This document shows positions 36,601-45,312 of a stretch of DNA of 64,000 bases, in pieces (the stretch's first letter is position 1; each line of letters starts with the position of its first letter). Under the pieces are notes generated by a model. It was not told the DNA's origin. It searched no databases and worked only from the letters and a program-made list of their open reading frames with translations. Position numbers and translations under genes: made by a program. Location: NCBI GenBank assembly GCA_018524725.1, contig JAEUWP010000586.1:1-64000 (forward strand). Reading direction: 5' to 3'. This DNA comes from Podaxis mareebaensis (taxonomy: Eukaryota > Basidiomycota > Agaricomycetes > Agaricales > Agaricaceae).

Positions 36601-37021
36601 CAATGTTTGATTGCCGTTCCTGAATACTGATTTCGCTGGGCAGGTATTCACCGGCCAAGTCCCTTATTATGAATATCGCTTGGACGCCGCCGTCATGAAA
36701 CAAGTGATCCAGGGAATCAAACCAACCCGGCCTGAATACAAGATGGCACCAGAGCTTACAGATCACATATGGGCGGTCATGCAGAATTGCTGGAGCGATG
36801 CTCCAGATGATCGACCTACGATAGACCAAGTCCTAGAGCGGCTTCCGATTACACCCTCGCAGTCGCAACTTCGGCCTAGGGGGGCTATTGATTCCCGGAA
36901 TGGTGCATTGTCAGACTCAGAGGTTACCTTTTTGATGGACATGGTGAGTGAACCATTTATTCTTATATTTCCCTGCGATGGAAAACTCATGGCTTGTTCT
37001 CAGCTTGCCGGTCTGCAATGA
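33638..37021 (+). CDS. NACHT-domain STAND protein fused to a protein kinase
   Basis: An NLR-like fungal protein with an NTPase switch and a C-terminal TKL-like kinase. NACHT: Walker A LLGPAGAGKSA at about residues 195-205, Walker B ILVVLDGLDECD near 297-308, then SLLWMITSRPE. Kinase: Gly-rich loop TAGQFGEVHQGNYGG, Lys in VCLKIL, catalytic loop VIHGDLKGVN, DFGLSAV, GGTVRWIAPEIL, and VFTGQVPYYEY. All key kinase residues are present, so catalysis is plausible. Exons: 33638-35359, 35427-35960, 36010-36189, 36240-36308, 36359-36583, 36644-36943 and 37004-37021, giving about 1,015 residues. The frame at 35360-35426 is kept only with a GC donor; the nearby GTGAGT would shift it. The 36584-36643 intron is clearly GC-AG. 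Start at MPLLQMLKSF is my choice; the first 150 residues may hide an intron. Role in heterokaryon or pathogen recognition is inference. Confidence 0.75.
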
Positions 37022-37102
37022 TAATCGACACACCCTAGGACTTCTTCTGAGTCGAGGAAGCTGGCCGAATCAGAGGATATGCTAGCGAAGCCACTAAAAC
37101 CT

Positions 37103-38206
37103 GGAGTAAAGGTTTCGTACCATAGGTTCTCCACTCGAGTGTAATGTATGGTGAAATATTATTTACTAATTTGAAGGCACCTTATCACAGTCGCCGCCTT
37201 ATTTCACAATGCTCGATTTTGTCCCAGTCAGTGAAACCCGACCTTATGTTTGAAAACAGGTCTTCTACGAGACATACTTGCTTGTACACCAGCGGACCCG
37301 TCTCCAAAGTATAGATGACTTGCCTCGGAAGAATAACCCGTTTATTTTCGGAAGCCCTAAAGGTTATTGAGTGAATTATGATGCCGAAAGTCAGTGTGCG
37401 GCCAGATACTCACCCAAAACTCGCATCAAACTCAGGTCCCCAATGTCTCAACATGAAAATCGGAGGGCATACTCTACGCAGTTGTGACTGTGAACCCACC
37501 AGAATTGACACTGTAAGGAAGACAGTGACACGAAAAAGCCGGGCCTAGGGTGAAGTTTTCAAACACCTGACCACCTGACTTAGTTGGGTGTATTTGGCAG
37601 TTGCAGAATGTCGACTGCAGCTTAAAATCAGACAAAATTTAGACCCATACACCCAGTTGCGGCTTCAGATCCAAGGCGCATACGCCCGGTGAGAATGGAG
37701 AAATCGCTCACAACTGAAAAGTTCTCAAACACTGGGCTACAAGAAATACACAAAAGGGAAGAACGAAAACTCGCAAGTCGACCCACTGACCCCTCAGTCA
37801 ATCTCGCTTTCACCTTCCTTTCTGCTACTCGCTATGTTACCCAAGTGCCCATACCACATCCACCTCACTACCAGGTTGATTGAAATACACACGATCCTTG
37901 CGAAGAACTACAAGCGAGGTTCCTCGGTCACATCCCAGTAAGACATAATAAGAGATGCTGGGTGATCAAACAGATATGTTATTTAGACTCCTTGAATTAT
38001 GTCATCGACTTATGCATCGGGGAGAGAACCGTAAAATGTTTCTTCCAAGTCCTTACAATAAGGTAAACGAGAGAATAAAAAGATAAACTGCAAAAAGTCT
38101 GGCTCCTTTGCATTTCAGCTTCTCTAAACTTGGTAGGTACGCGTCATCAGCGGGATAAACGCATTCTGTCCATACAATTTTTGGAAGGCATTTTTGTCGG
38201 ATCTAG
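37103..38206. repeat. diverged direct repeat, copy 2 (right of NACHT-kinase gene)
   Basis: Counterpart of 32512-33150. It carries an extra block at about 37245-37690 and is cut at its right end by the 810-bp element at the dinucleotide TA. No coding content was seen. Confidence 0.75.
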
Positions 38207-38208
38207 TA

Positions 38209-39018
38209 CAGTCGCCTCTGCCTCATTCCATACCCCTTTGTGACATGGCTGGGTTATGGGTTTCGACAGAGTATGGGTTATGAGAATATGTGAAAATATG
38301 TTGCGAAAATCAATTAAATTTTGAATAATTACACTTGAAATAATCATAAGGGCTATCCTACATGGCATATCATGACAAATCTAGTTAGGTAGTAGTTTTA
38401 CGTCTGTTTCACTCAGCTCCATGAACTAGTGGTAATGCCTGAATACATACACTTTCACTTTTCCCAACTGCCCTTAGGAGATCACCTGCTGCCTCCCTCA
38501 GCCATTTTACCTCTGCACTTTGTGCTTTGTCAAGCCGTACATTGGGTTGTTCCTCCAGCAGGGTGATGATGTGGGTTTTGTCAATGAGATCGACTTTGTT
38601 ATCAAGCCAATGCTCTTCTGCTTTGGAGATCTGCTTTCCCTGCTTCAACTGGGCCTGGAGCAGGGTTTTTTGTGATTGGACTTGGCATCCAAGAGCATGT
38701 AAGCCCTTTTCCAATGTCTGAATAAGTGAGGGGGGCATAACTGAGGTTCTCAAAAAATTGTTCAGTTGCTATAATACAACCGTTCACCACACAAAGACAA
38801 TTGCAACTGAGAATGTTACACTCTTGATGCAGGCAACTGCTATATATGGTCACTGGCGCTATGGGTTTTTGGCTCCAAAAAGCTATGGGTTATGTGAATA
38901 TACAGAGTTATGGGTTATGGGTTGAAAACTCCTGTGAACCATCTTGGTGGAAGGAATTTGCTATGGGTTATGACAGAGTATGGGTTATGACAAGTATGGG
39001 ATAAGGCAGAGGCAACTG
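38209..39018 (-). mobile_element. 810-bp TA-flanked MITE-like element, copy L
   Basis: It begins CAGTCGCCTCTGCCTCAT and ends ATAAGGCAGAGGCAACTG, giving imperfect terminal inverted repeats CAGTYGCCTCTGCC. It is flanked by TA on both sides (38207-38208 and 39019-39020), which with the CAGT start suggests the Tc1/mariner type. The ends carry many TATGGGTTATG repeats. It includes a 114-codon frame at 38409-38753 on the minus strand. There is no transposase, so it is non-autonomous. A second copy of identical length in opposite orientation lies at 40574-41383. Confidence 0.8.
38409..38753 (-). CDS. helical ORF inside the 810-bp element, copy L
   Basis: A frame of 114 codons rich in Leu, Gln, Glu and Lys (MPPSLIQTLEKGLHALG; EEQPNVRLDKAQSAEVKWL), predicted helical by eye. 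It is nearly identical to the frame in the other copy, with only Ala/Thr and Trp/Arg differences. No family is recognised. The codon at its nominal start (ATGAGAACC on the opposite strand sense) is less convincing than the internal Met of MPPSL. It may be a passenger gene of the element or chance. Confidence 0.35.
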   Translation of the reverse strand: MRTSVMPPSLIQTLEKGLHALGCQVQSQKTLLQAQLKQGKQISKAEEHWLDNKVDLIDKTHIITLLEEQPNVRLDKAQSAEVKWLREAAGDLLRAVGKSESVCIQALPLVHGAE

Positions 39019-39020
39019 TA

Positions 39021-39952
39021 GTGGTTTCCCAATTGCTGAACTTGCTGTCACTGACAAGTCACCCATCTGGGTGTACTGTCGGCAAGGAAATCACTGTCAA
39101 AATGGGATGGTGTTTGCAGTGAATCCAGGCGATGACTTTGATGCCTTTAAATCGGCGGCTATGGGTCGTCCGGTTTCCTCATCAACTCAAATTTCCTCTA
39201 CAACATCCTCTACTCCTGTGACTTCAGCAAACTCTACCATTGCTGTGACAATGACGTCTAGCATTGCTGTTGTTACTGTGACCACCACAGTGACTATAAC
39301 ACAATTCCCCAGTACAACCAGCAGCCAGAGTCCTAGTGCTACACCTACATCTGCCAATCATCGAGTCGTCGTTGGCAGCCCTGGATTGTTGAGCTTCCAG
39401 CCCTCAAATATCAAGGCCAGTGTTGGCGATACTATCACCTTCAAGTTCCACCAGAAGAACCATACTGTGACTGCTAGCTCGTTCGACAGGCCTTGCGAGT
39501 CTTTGTCCGAAACGAGCAATGGGAGGGAAGTTGGCTTTGATTCTGGATTGTGAGTTTCCCGTCGCCATGACTTATCTTAAAAGTCACTTATAGCTCTTAC
39601 AAGCATGCCCGTTGCTGATACCTCAACTACTTTCCCCACCTTCACGATTCAAGCAAATGATGTGAGTCCATTTTATGAGACTTATTGAAATAAGTTAACA
39701 TTTCATTTCTAGACTAACCCTATCTGGGCCTATTGCTGACAAGGGAACCACTGCAGTCAGGGAATGGTTTTCGCTGTCAATGCAGTTGAAGACGGTCCCA
39801 ATAACTTTACTGCATTTCAAGCTTTGGTGAAACAACTGAATGGGACAGAGTCCACTAGCACCAACCCTCCCAACAATAATGCTGCTCATGGTGTGGGCGT
39901 TAGGATGTTCACAAGTATGACTGTTGCTTTGGTCATTGGCCTTCTATCATGA
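39021..39952 (+). pseudogene. cupredoxin extracellular serine-rich protein, truncated and stopped
   Basis: The family has two cupredoxin domains joined by a Ser/Thr-rich linker, is secreted and is usually GPI-anchored. Here the first domain starts abruptly at the element boundary with FPIAELAVTDKSPIWVYC, then RQGNHCQNGMVF with the Cys/His/Met copper ligands. The Ser/Thr linker follows (to about 39360), then domain 2 (LSFQPSNIKASVGDTITF, FHQKNHTVTASSF, FTIQANDTNPIWAYC), where TGA replaces the expected Arg before QGNHCSQGMVF, and a hydrophobic C-terminus (MTVALVIGLLS). Introns at about 39550-39605 and 39662-39712. The signal peptide and half of domain 1 are missing and not found upstream, so it is a pseudogene. 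Confidence 0.8.
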
Positions 39953-40180
39953 TTTGATTCATCATGGCTCCTGTATGTTCTTTGCAAGTTGATCCACCAG
40001 TTGTATTTCTTTAAGGATTACTGTATATCTTTTGTCACGCTGTTTTATATTAGGCTTGTCTCACTTGTATGTAGCATAGACTCCAGTGTATTGCTTCTGA
40101 ATGGAATAGTATTGACTCAGCTTATAATACCATTGATTAGTAACTCTAGGTGGCCACGGAAAACAAACTAACAACGCCCT

Positions 40181-40558
40181 TTGCACTCTGATATATATTG
40201 CCTAAGCCACAAAAGAACTTGGAGCACAATCACATGGAGCCACTTGCAGTATATCCTGCATAAAAGCCAGACTGCAGTACAATCCTTCCCTTGGCCTCCT
40301 CCGGCATGGGATCAAGCAACGGCCAGGAGGATTGAAAGCCACATCTGGGAATGTATTCCTATTTGGACACTCTATGCATGCACTGCCGTTGGCAAGCTAG
40401 AGGATCATGAATTGTTCTTCCAAATTAGTTGCTTGGACTTTACAGCATGGGGATCGTATATTCTGATGTGTGGTCCATATATGACTGCGCTTGTGAGTTT
40501 TCTACAATGGCTTAACACATCGGTATGTGATTGTTATTGGCCGGCTAACCCCAGTTGA
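40181..40558 (+). pseudogene. unrecognised gene fragment between the MITE copies
   Basis: An open frame of about 125 codons ending TAA-proximal at 40558, with WDQATARRIESHIWECIPIW, LDFTAWGSYILMCGPYMTAL and VSFLQWLNTSV. It is the inverted counterpart of the fragment at 33160-33390. No signal peptide, catalytic motif or known family could be assigned. Its position beside a broken cupredoxin gene and between element copies suggests debris. Confidence 0.4.
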
Positions 40559-40573
40559 ACTTACATACTACTA

Positions 40574-41383
40574 CAGTTGCCTCTGCCTTATCCCATACTT
40601 GTCATAACCCATACTCTGTCATAACCCATAGCAAATTCCTTCCACCAAGATGGTTCACAGGAGTTTTCAACCCATAACCCATAACTCTGTATATTCACAT
40701 AACCCATAGCTTTTTGGAGCCAAAAACCCATAGCGCCAGTGACCATATATAGCAGTTGCCTGCATCAAGAGTGTAACATTCTCAGTTGCAATTGTCTTTG
40801 TGTGGTGAACGGTTGTATTATAGCAACTGAACAATTTTTTGAGAACCTCAGTTATGCCCCCCTCACTTATTCAGACATTGGAAAAGGGCTTACATGCTCT
40901 TGGATGCCAAGTCCAATCACAAAAAACCCTGCTCCAGACCCAGTTGAAGCAGGGAAAGCAGATCTCCAAAGCAGAAGAGCATTGGCTTGATAACAAAGTT
41001 GATCTCATTGACAAAACCCACATCATCACCCTGCTGGAGGAACAACCCAATGTACGGCTTGACAAAGCACAAAGTGCAGAGGTAAAACGGCTGAGGGAGG
41101 CAGCAGGTGATCTCCTAAGGGCAGTTGGGAAAAGTGAAAGTGTATGTATTCAGGCATTACCACTAGTTCATGGAGCTGAGTGAAACAGACGTAAAACTAC
41201 TACCTAACTAGATTTGTCATGATATGCCATGTAGGATAGCCCTTATGATTATTTCAAGTGTAATTATTCAAAATTTAATTGATTTTCGCAACATATTTTC
41301 ACATATTCTCATAACCCATACTCTGTCGAAACCCATAACCCAGCCATGTCACAAAGGGGTATGGAATGAGGCAGAGGTGACTG
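40574..41383 (+). mobile_element. 810-bp TA-flanked MITE-like element, copy R (inverted)
   Basis: It begins CAGTTGCCTCTGCC and ends GGCAGAGGTGACTG, flanked by TA (40572-40573 and 41384-41385). It is the near-identical reverse complement of 38209-39018 and the same length. The high identity indicates recent movement or gene conversion between copies. Confidence 0.8.
40839..41183 (+). CDS. helical ORF inside the 810-bp element, copy R
   Basis: Same frame as in copy L, with Thr for Ala and Arg for Trp at two positions. The frame is open in both copies, but the whole element is nearly identical, so this alone does not show selection on the protein. Function unknown. Confidence 0.35.
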   Translation: MRTSVMPPSLIQTLEKGLHALGCQVQSQKTLLQTQLKQGKQISKAEEHWLDNKVDLIDKTHIITLLEEQPNVRLDKAQSAEVKRLREAAGDLLRAVGKSESVCIQALPLVHGAE

Positions 41384-41385
41384 TA

Positions 41386-41757
41386 TTCATGGAGTCAGCT
41401 ACTGGAATGCTGCAAAATACGATGAGTCACGCAGAATTCAGTGTATGCTAAGTACGTACAATCCAGTATCAAAGCCATCTGCAAGACACTGGCAAGGCGT
41501 CTCAAAGGATGACTGCATCACAGTGTGGTTTTTCTGCTTAAAGATGAATCTAATAGTATCACCAGGAGTAGCGGTCTAATACATAATCAGTACCACCAAT
41601 GAGCTAACTTCAAGGAAATATGCTTACAATGAACTCGGGATTATACTGGAGGATGCCAGGACCACCGACGGTTACGTTAAAAATTGCGCATCTAACAAGC
41701 TGGGGGAGGACACTAAGGAGCCAGAAATAAGGTAGCATTGCAGTAGCGTGTTGTATC
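41386..41757. other. unassigned spacer within the transposon island
   Basis: No coding region or repeat was recognised. It ends with the left target duplication GTTGTATC of the hAT element at 41750-41757. Confidence 0.4.
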
Positions 41758-44571
41758 TAATGTTGTTGGCAATTGTTTGCCAGTTTGCCACTGGTACTGG
41801 CAGAAATGGCAATTGCCAGCAATCGGCAGAATGTCAGCGGCAGAACCTGGCAAAACACAGGTGGCCACCGCCATGTTACCCCATTAGATAGAGTAGATTA
41901 TCGCCATATTTAATATTATCAGAATCTGAGCACCTGATTCTCTCCCAGCCATGGCCACAGGCGGCTGACAGCAACCTCAGATCCTCACCCAGAACTTCAC
42001 ACTCCTTCGACGACGTGAAAACAAGTCAAACCGATATGAATGGTGGTGTAATTATTGTACCGATGAGAAGTCACCTGGAATGTGCATCGAGAACCATGAC
42101 AACCGCCCAATCAAGCATCTCACTCGTGTCCATGAGTGTCCAAATGCTCCAGCTGATGTTCAGAAGGCAGCATGGACATATCTTGCTGGAAAGGGAGATC
42201 CCTCTGGTGCTAGTGTTCTGGCGCCAGAGGGCTTGACAAGTGCACCAGGCACAAGTACATCATCGGCTGGCTCTCAACCATTGAAGAAGAGAAAGAGCGA
42301 GAACAGTTTAATGGGCTATCTGGACCTGGCATTGACACCTGAACAACAGGCCAGGATCAACAAGAAGCTGTTCTGGTGATTGATACATTGGCTCTTCAAA
42401 TTTAATCATCACTGATTGATCTGTCAGATTCATTGTTCATGCAAATATACCCTTTTCTGCTGTCGAGGACCCCTACTTCCACATATTCCTTGACGATTTG
42501 CGACCATCATACACCCCAGCTACTCGATATGTCTTATCTCATTCCATCATGGATGAAGAAGGGGCACGAGTCCAGCTCAAAGAACTTGATCGACTTCATA
42601 AAAGGGATAAATTGACATTGTTGTTTGATGGGTGGGAAGATCGGCTTAGGCGGAGTCTCTATGGTGCTGTTGTATCTGAAGTAAACAAGTATCCTGTTGT
42701 TCTCAGTCTCGAGGATATGACTGGGCAGCGAGCCACAGCAACCAATCTATTGGAAGCCATTATCCGATCATTGACATCAATGGGATTGGAGGATGGTAGT
42801 AAAATTATTGCACTTGTGACGGACAACCCAACTGTGATGCAGGCATTTCAGACACAATTTGAGCAGAAGTACTATTGGGTTCTTGTGAGTATAGGTTCAC
42901 TTTTACACAATTGGTAATGACATTAACAATGAGCTAATAAAGACTCTACCGTGTCTTCTCCATGGAATCAATACTATTATTGGCGAAATCACATCCTATC
43001 CAGAAATGAAGCAGGTTATATCAAAGTGTAACCGCCTTGTCACATTTTTCAATGGATCTCATTACTGGGGTGGGCAGCTCAAGCTGGAGGCGGCAAAATG
43101 TGGGATAAAACAAGGTCTGAAGAAGAATTGTGAAACTCGATGGTATGCATTGATCCTACAAGCAAGAAGTATTATTTCATATCGGTGAGTCATTTCCCAA
43201 ATATGCTGACTGTTTCTCAAATCTGGATGACTCTAGGGTTCCCCTTGGCCAGCTGTGTGTTCGTCCAGATGCTCAGAGACGACAGAATGGCCTTTCAGCA
43301 GTCCCTGCTGATATCATAGCCATCGTTCTCAATGATACCAATTTCTGGGGTCAGCTCAGTCAATTACTCAAGGTTGTGAAGCCAATTGTTGATGCCATAG
43401 GCAATCTCGAGTCACGCGAGGCAAATCTTGCAGATGGAACACTCGAGTTGATTCGATGTGCTCGCGAAATGACACGACTCTCATATGACCCCGATGAAGA
43501 TGACCATGGGTTCTGGATGCATGCAAAGGCAGTTTTCAACCGCCGTTTCCATGCATTGAATACTCCTATCCATTCATTAGCATTGTTCCTCCACCCTCTT
43601 GCCTGCCGTTTCGCGATTTCTCAAGCTTCAAGTGGTCGTAGCTTGCAGTATCTATCTAAAACGGCTCTTGAAATTGCTCAGAAGTGGAAGTGGAAGGAGG
43701 AAACTGCTGTAAAACTCATCACCGACCTCAAGATATACAGCAGGTATGAAGGCCCTTTCGCAGGATCTCAAATGGACGGCCTCGACTGGTGGAAGGGCTT
43801 GCCAATTGACGCGACAAGCCACCCACTCAAGATTTTCGCCATTCGCATTTTGTCCATTGTCCCACATGCTGCCGATGTCGAACGCCTGTTCTCACAATTA
43901 GGTGGTGTCCAGTCTGCAAAACGGTGCAATCTCACTCTCGAGAATTTTCAACAGCTTGCAAAACTCCGCTGTAATTACTCCTTCCACATCTTCAATCGTG
44001 CACAGAAAGAGGGAAAATCCACACGACGACAGCATCGACATATGCATACACGGCCAATGCCTGGGATCAATGCCGAGCTCGTTGATGAGCTGGACAAGAC
44101 CTTCTCATACCATGGTCCATTCACCATATCCTTCGAGGATGCCGATATCGATGGTCCAGAGTCTGTTTCACTTGATGAGTTGGAGGCTGCCTTTAGCAGT
44201 CTTGAGAAGGAGGTCACGGCTGATATTGCTAATGGCAATGTGGGTCCTGGTCCTCAGCAGGGGGTGCTCGACGGGGCAGTTTACAACTGGGCGGAATTTG
44301 ATAAATTGGAGCAGGGCGTTTCACCACTCACAGAGCCCGAGAGTGCGAATCTATTCATTGGAGAAGCGGGTGAGGGTGATAGTTGGAACGTTGGTCATAT
44401 ATTAGCTATAGGAGGGCTCGGCGAGTGATAGTGCTACGATGTATATGTCGGAAATCAAAGACAACGCAGTGATACCTCAAACTGTTTTGCCATGTATTGC
44501 CACCCCTGGCAATTGCCGTTTTGCCGGCAGTATGGCAGTACCTTCCGAAATCGGTTCTGCCATGGTCACTA
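41758..44571 (+). mobile_element. hAT DNA transposon with perfect 8-bp target duplication
   Basis: The 2,814-bp element starts TAATGTTGTTGGCAATTG; its end read on the other strand is TAGTGACCATGGCAGAACC, a short imperfect inverted repeat (TA.TG....TGGCA). Both sides carry GTTGTATC (41750-41757 and 44572-44579), the 8-bp duplication that marks hAT insertion. Subterminal TGGCAATTGCC palindromes occur at both ends and are likely transposase-binding sites. The transposase inside is listed separately. Confidence 0.88.
41951..44428 (+). pseudogene. hAT transposase of the 2.8-kb element, probably inactivated
   Basis: The reading from ATG 41951 meets TGA at codon 6, after which it stays open through a BED zinc finger (EWWCNYCTDEKSPGMC...HLTRVHECP). 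The core begins with IPFSAVEDPYFHIFL and LLFDGWEDRLRRSLYG, then LVTDNPTVMQAF, LPCLLHGINTIIGEI and ETRWYALILQ, and the hAT dimerisation region SHPLKIFAIRILSIVPHAADVERLFSQLGG. Introns: about 42375-42428 (best splice leaves TGA at the joint), 42885-42941 and 43184-43236. An acidic tail ends at 44428. All motifs of the family are present, but the two stop codons make activity unlikely unless another start or splice is used. Confidence 0.8.
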
Positions 44572-44579
44572 GTTGTATC

Positions 44580-45312
44580 ATGTCGAAATGCTGGGTAATT
44601 TGAAATCAACCACAGTCAAAAGGCGTGTCGCGTGTGCTCGAAGAGTGTTCTAAAAAGTAAAGATACCTCGAAGGACAACCAGTGCCCACGGGAGAAGTGG
44701 AGAAGAGGATCGAAGGGATTGGCGGATGAGGTCGTAACAAAGAAACAAGGTGGTCAAGCATGTTGAATTGTTCTCTTTTATAACCTCGGAACAATGAGCG
44801 TTGTGCATTGAAGCTTGAGTCCACCAAGCCAACAATAGCAGACTTGGTTCCACGTGACTTCGATATTACCAAAATAGCAATATCCATTTCTTTGTCCTCT
44901 TCACCCTTTCCGCACTCAGCTGTCTAGTCCGCTACTTACCGGTCACTGGCCGCAGCAACTTTGTTTCCGTGCGATGCCCTTAGCTACGCTCAAGAAGCAA
45001 ATCATTGGTTAATGACCCATCCACCTATAACAGAGGTTAGGTTCACATGGAGCCCGAGATCGCTCTAGCCAGTATTTACCTCGTTGGTACCGCGTCGCAT
45101 TCATACTTCCCCTAACCATGTGCAGGTGCAAGAGGGATCAACCATAGTGACCCGCCTTACAGCCCTAACTCCGTCCGGTGTTGCGTGGGTCTAGGTGATA
45201 TTGCAGGTCGCACTGGTTACGCCCTTCATCCATGCCATAGGTACTATATACACTCCGGGTCAGGTAATGTACAAGTTGGAGAGTTCAGCGCTCTTGCACC
45301 TGAGACAGTATT
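44580..45312. other. intergenic region, no gene seen
   Basis: About 0.7 kb from the hAT insertion to the stop of the DUF1766 gene. No coding signal beyond short frames. Confidence 0.45.

Noticed and set aside
38280..38990. GGGTTA-rich stretches suggesting an interstitial telomere
   Set aside because: The motif is TATGGGTTATG, not a regular hexamer array, and is confined to the 810-bp elements.
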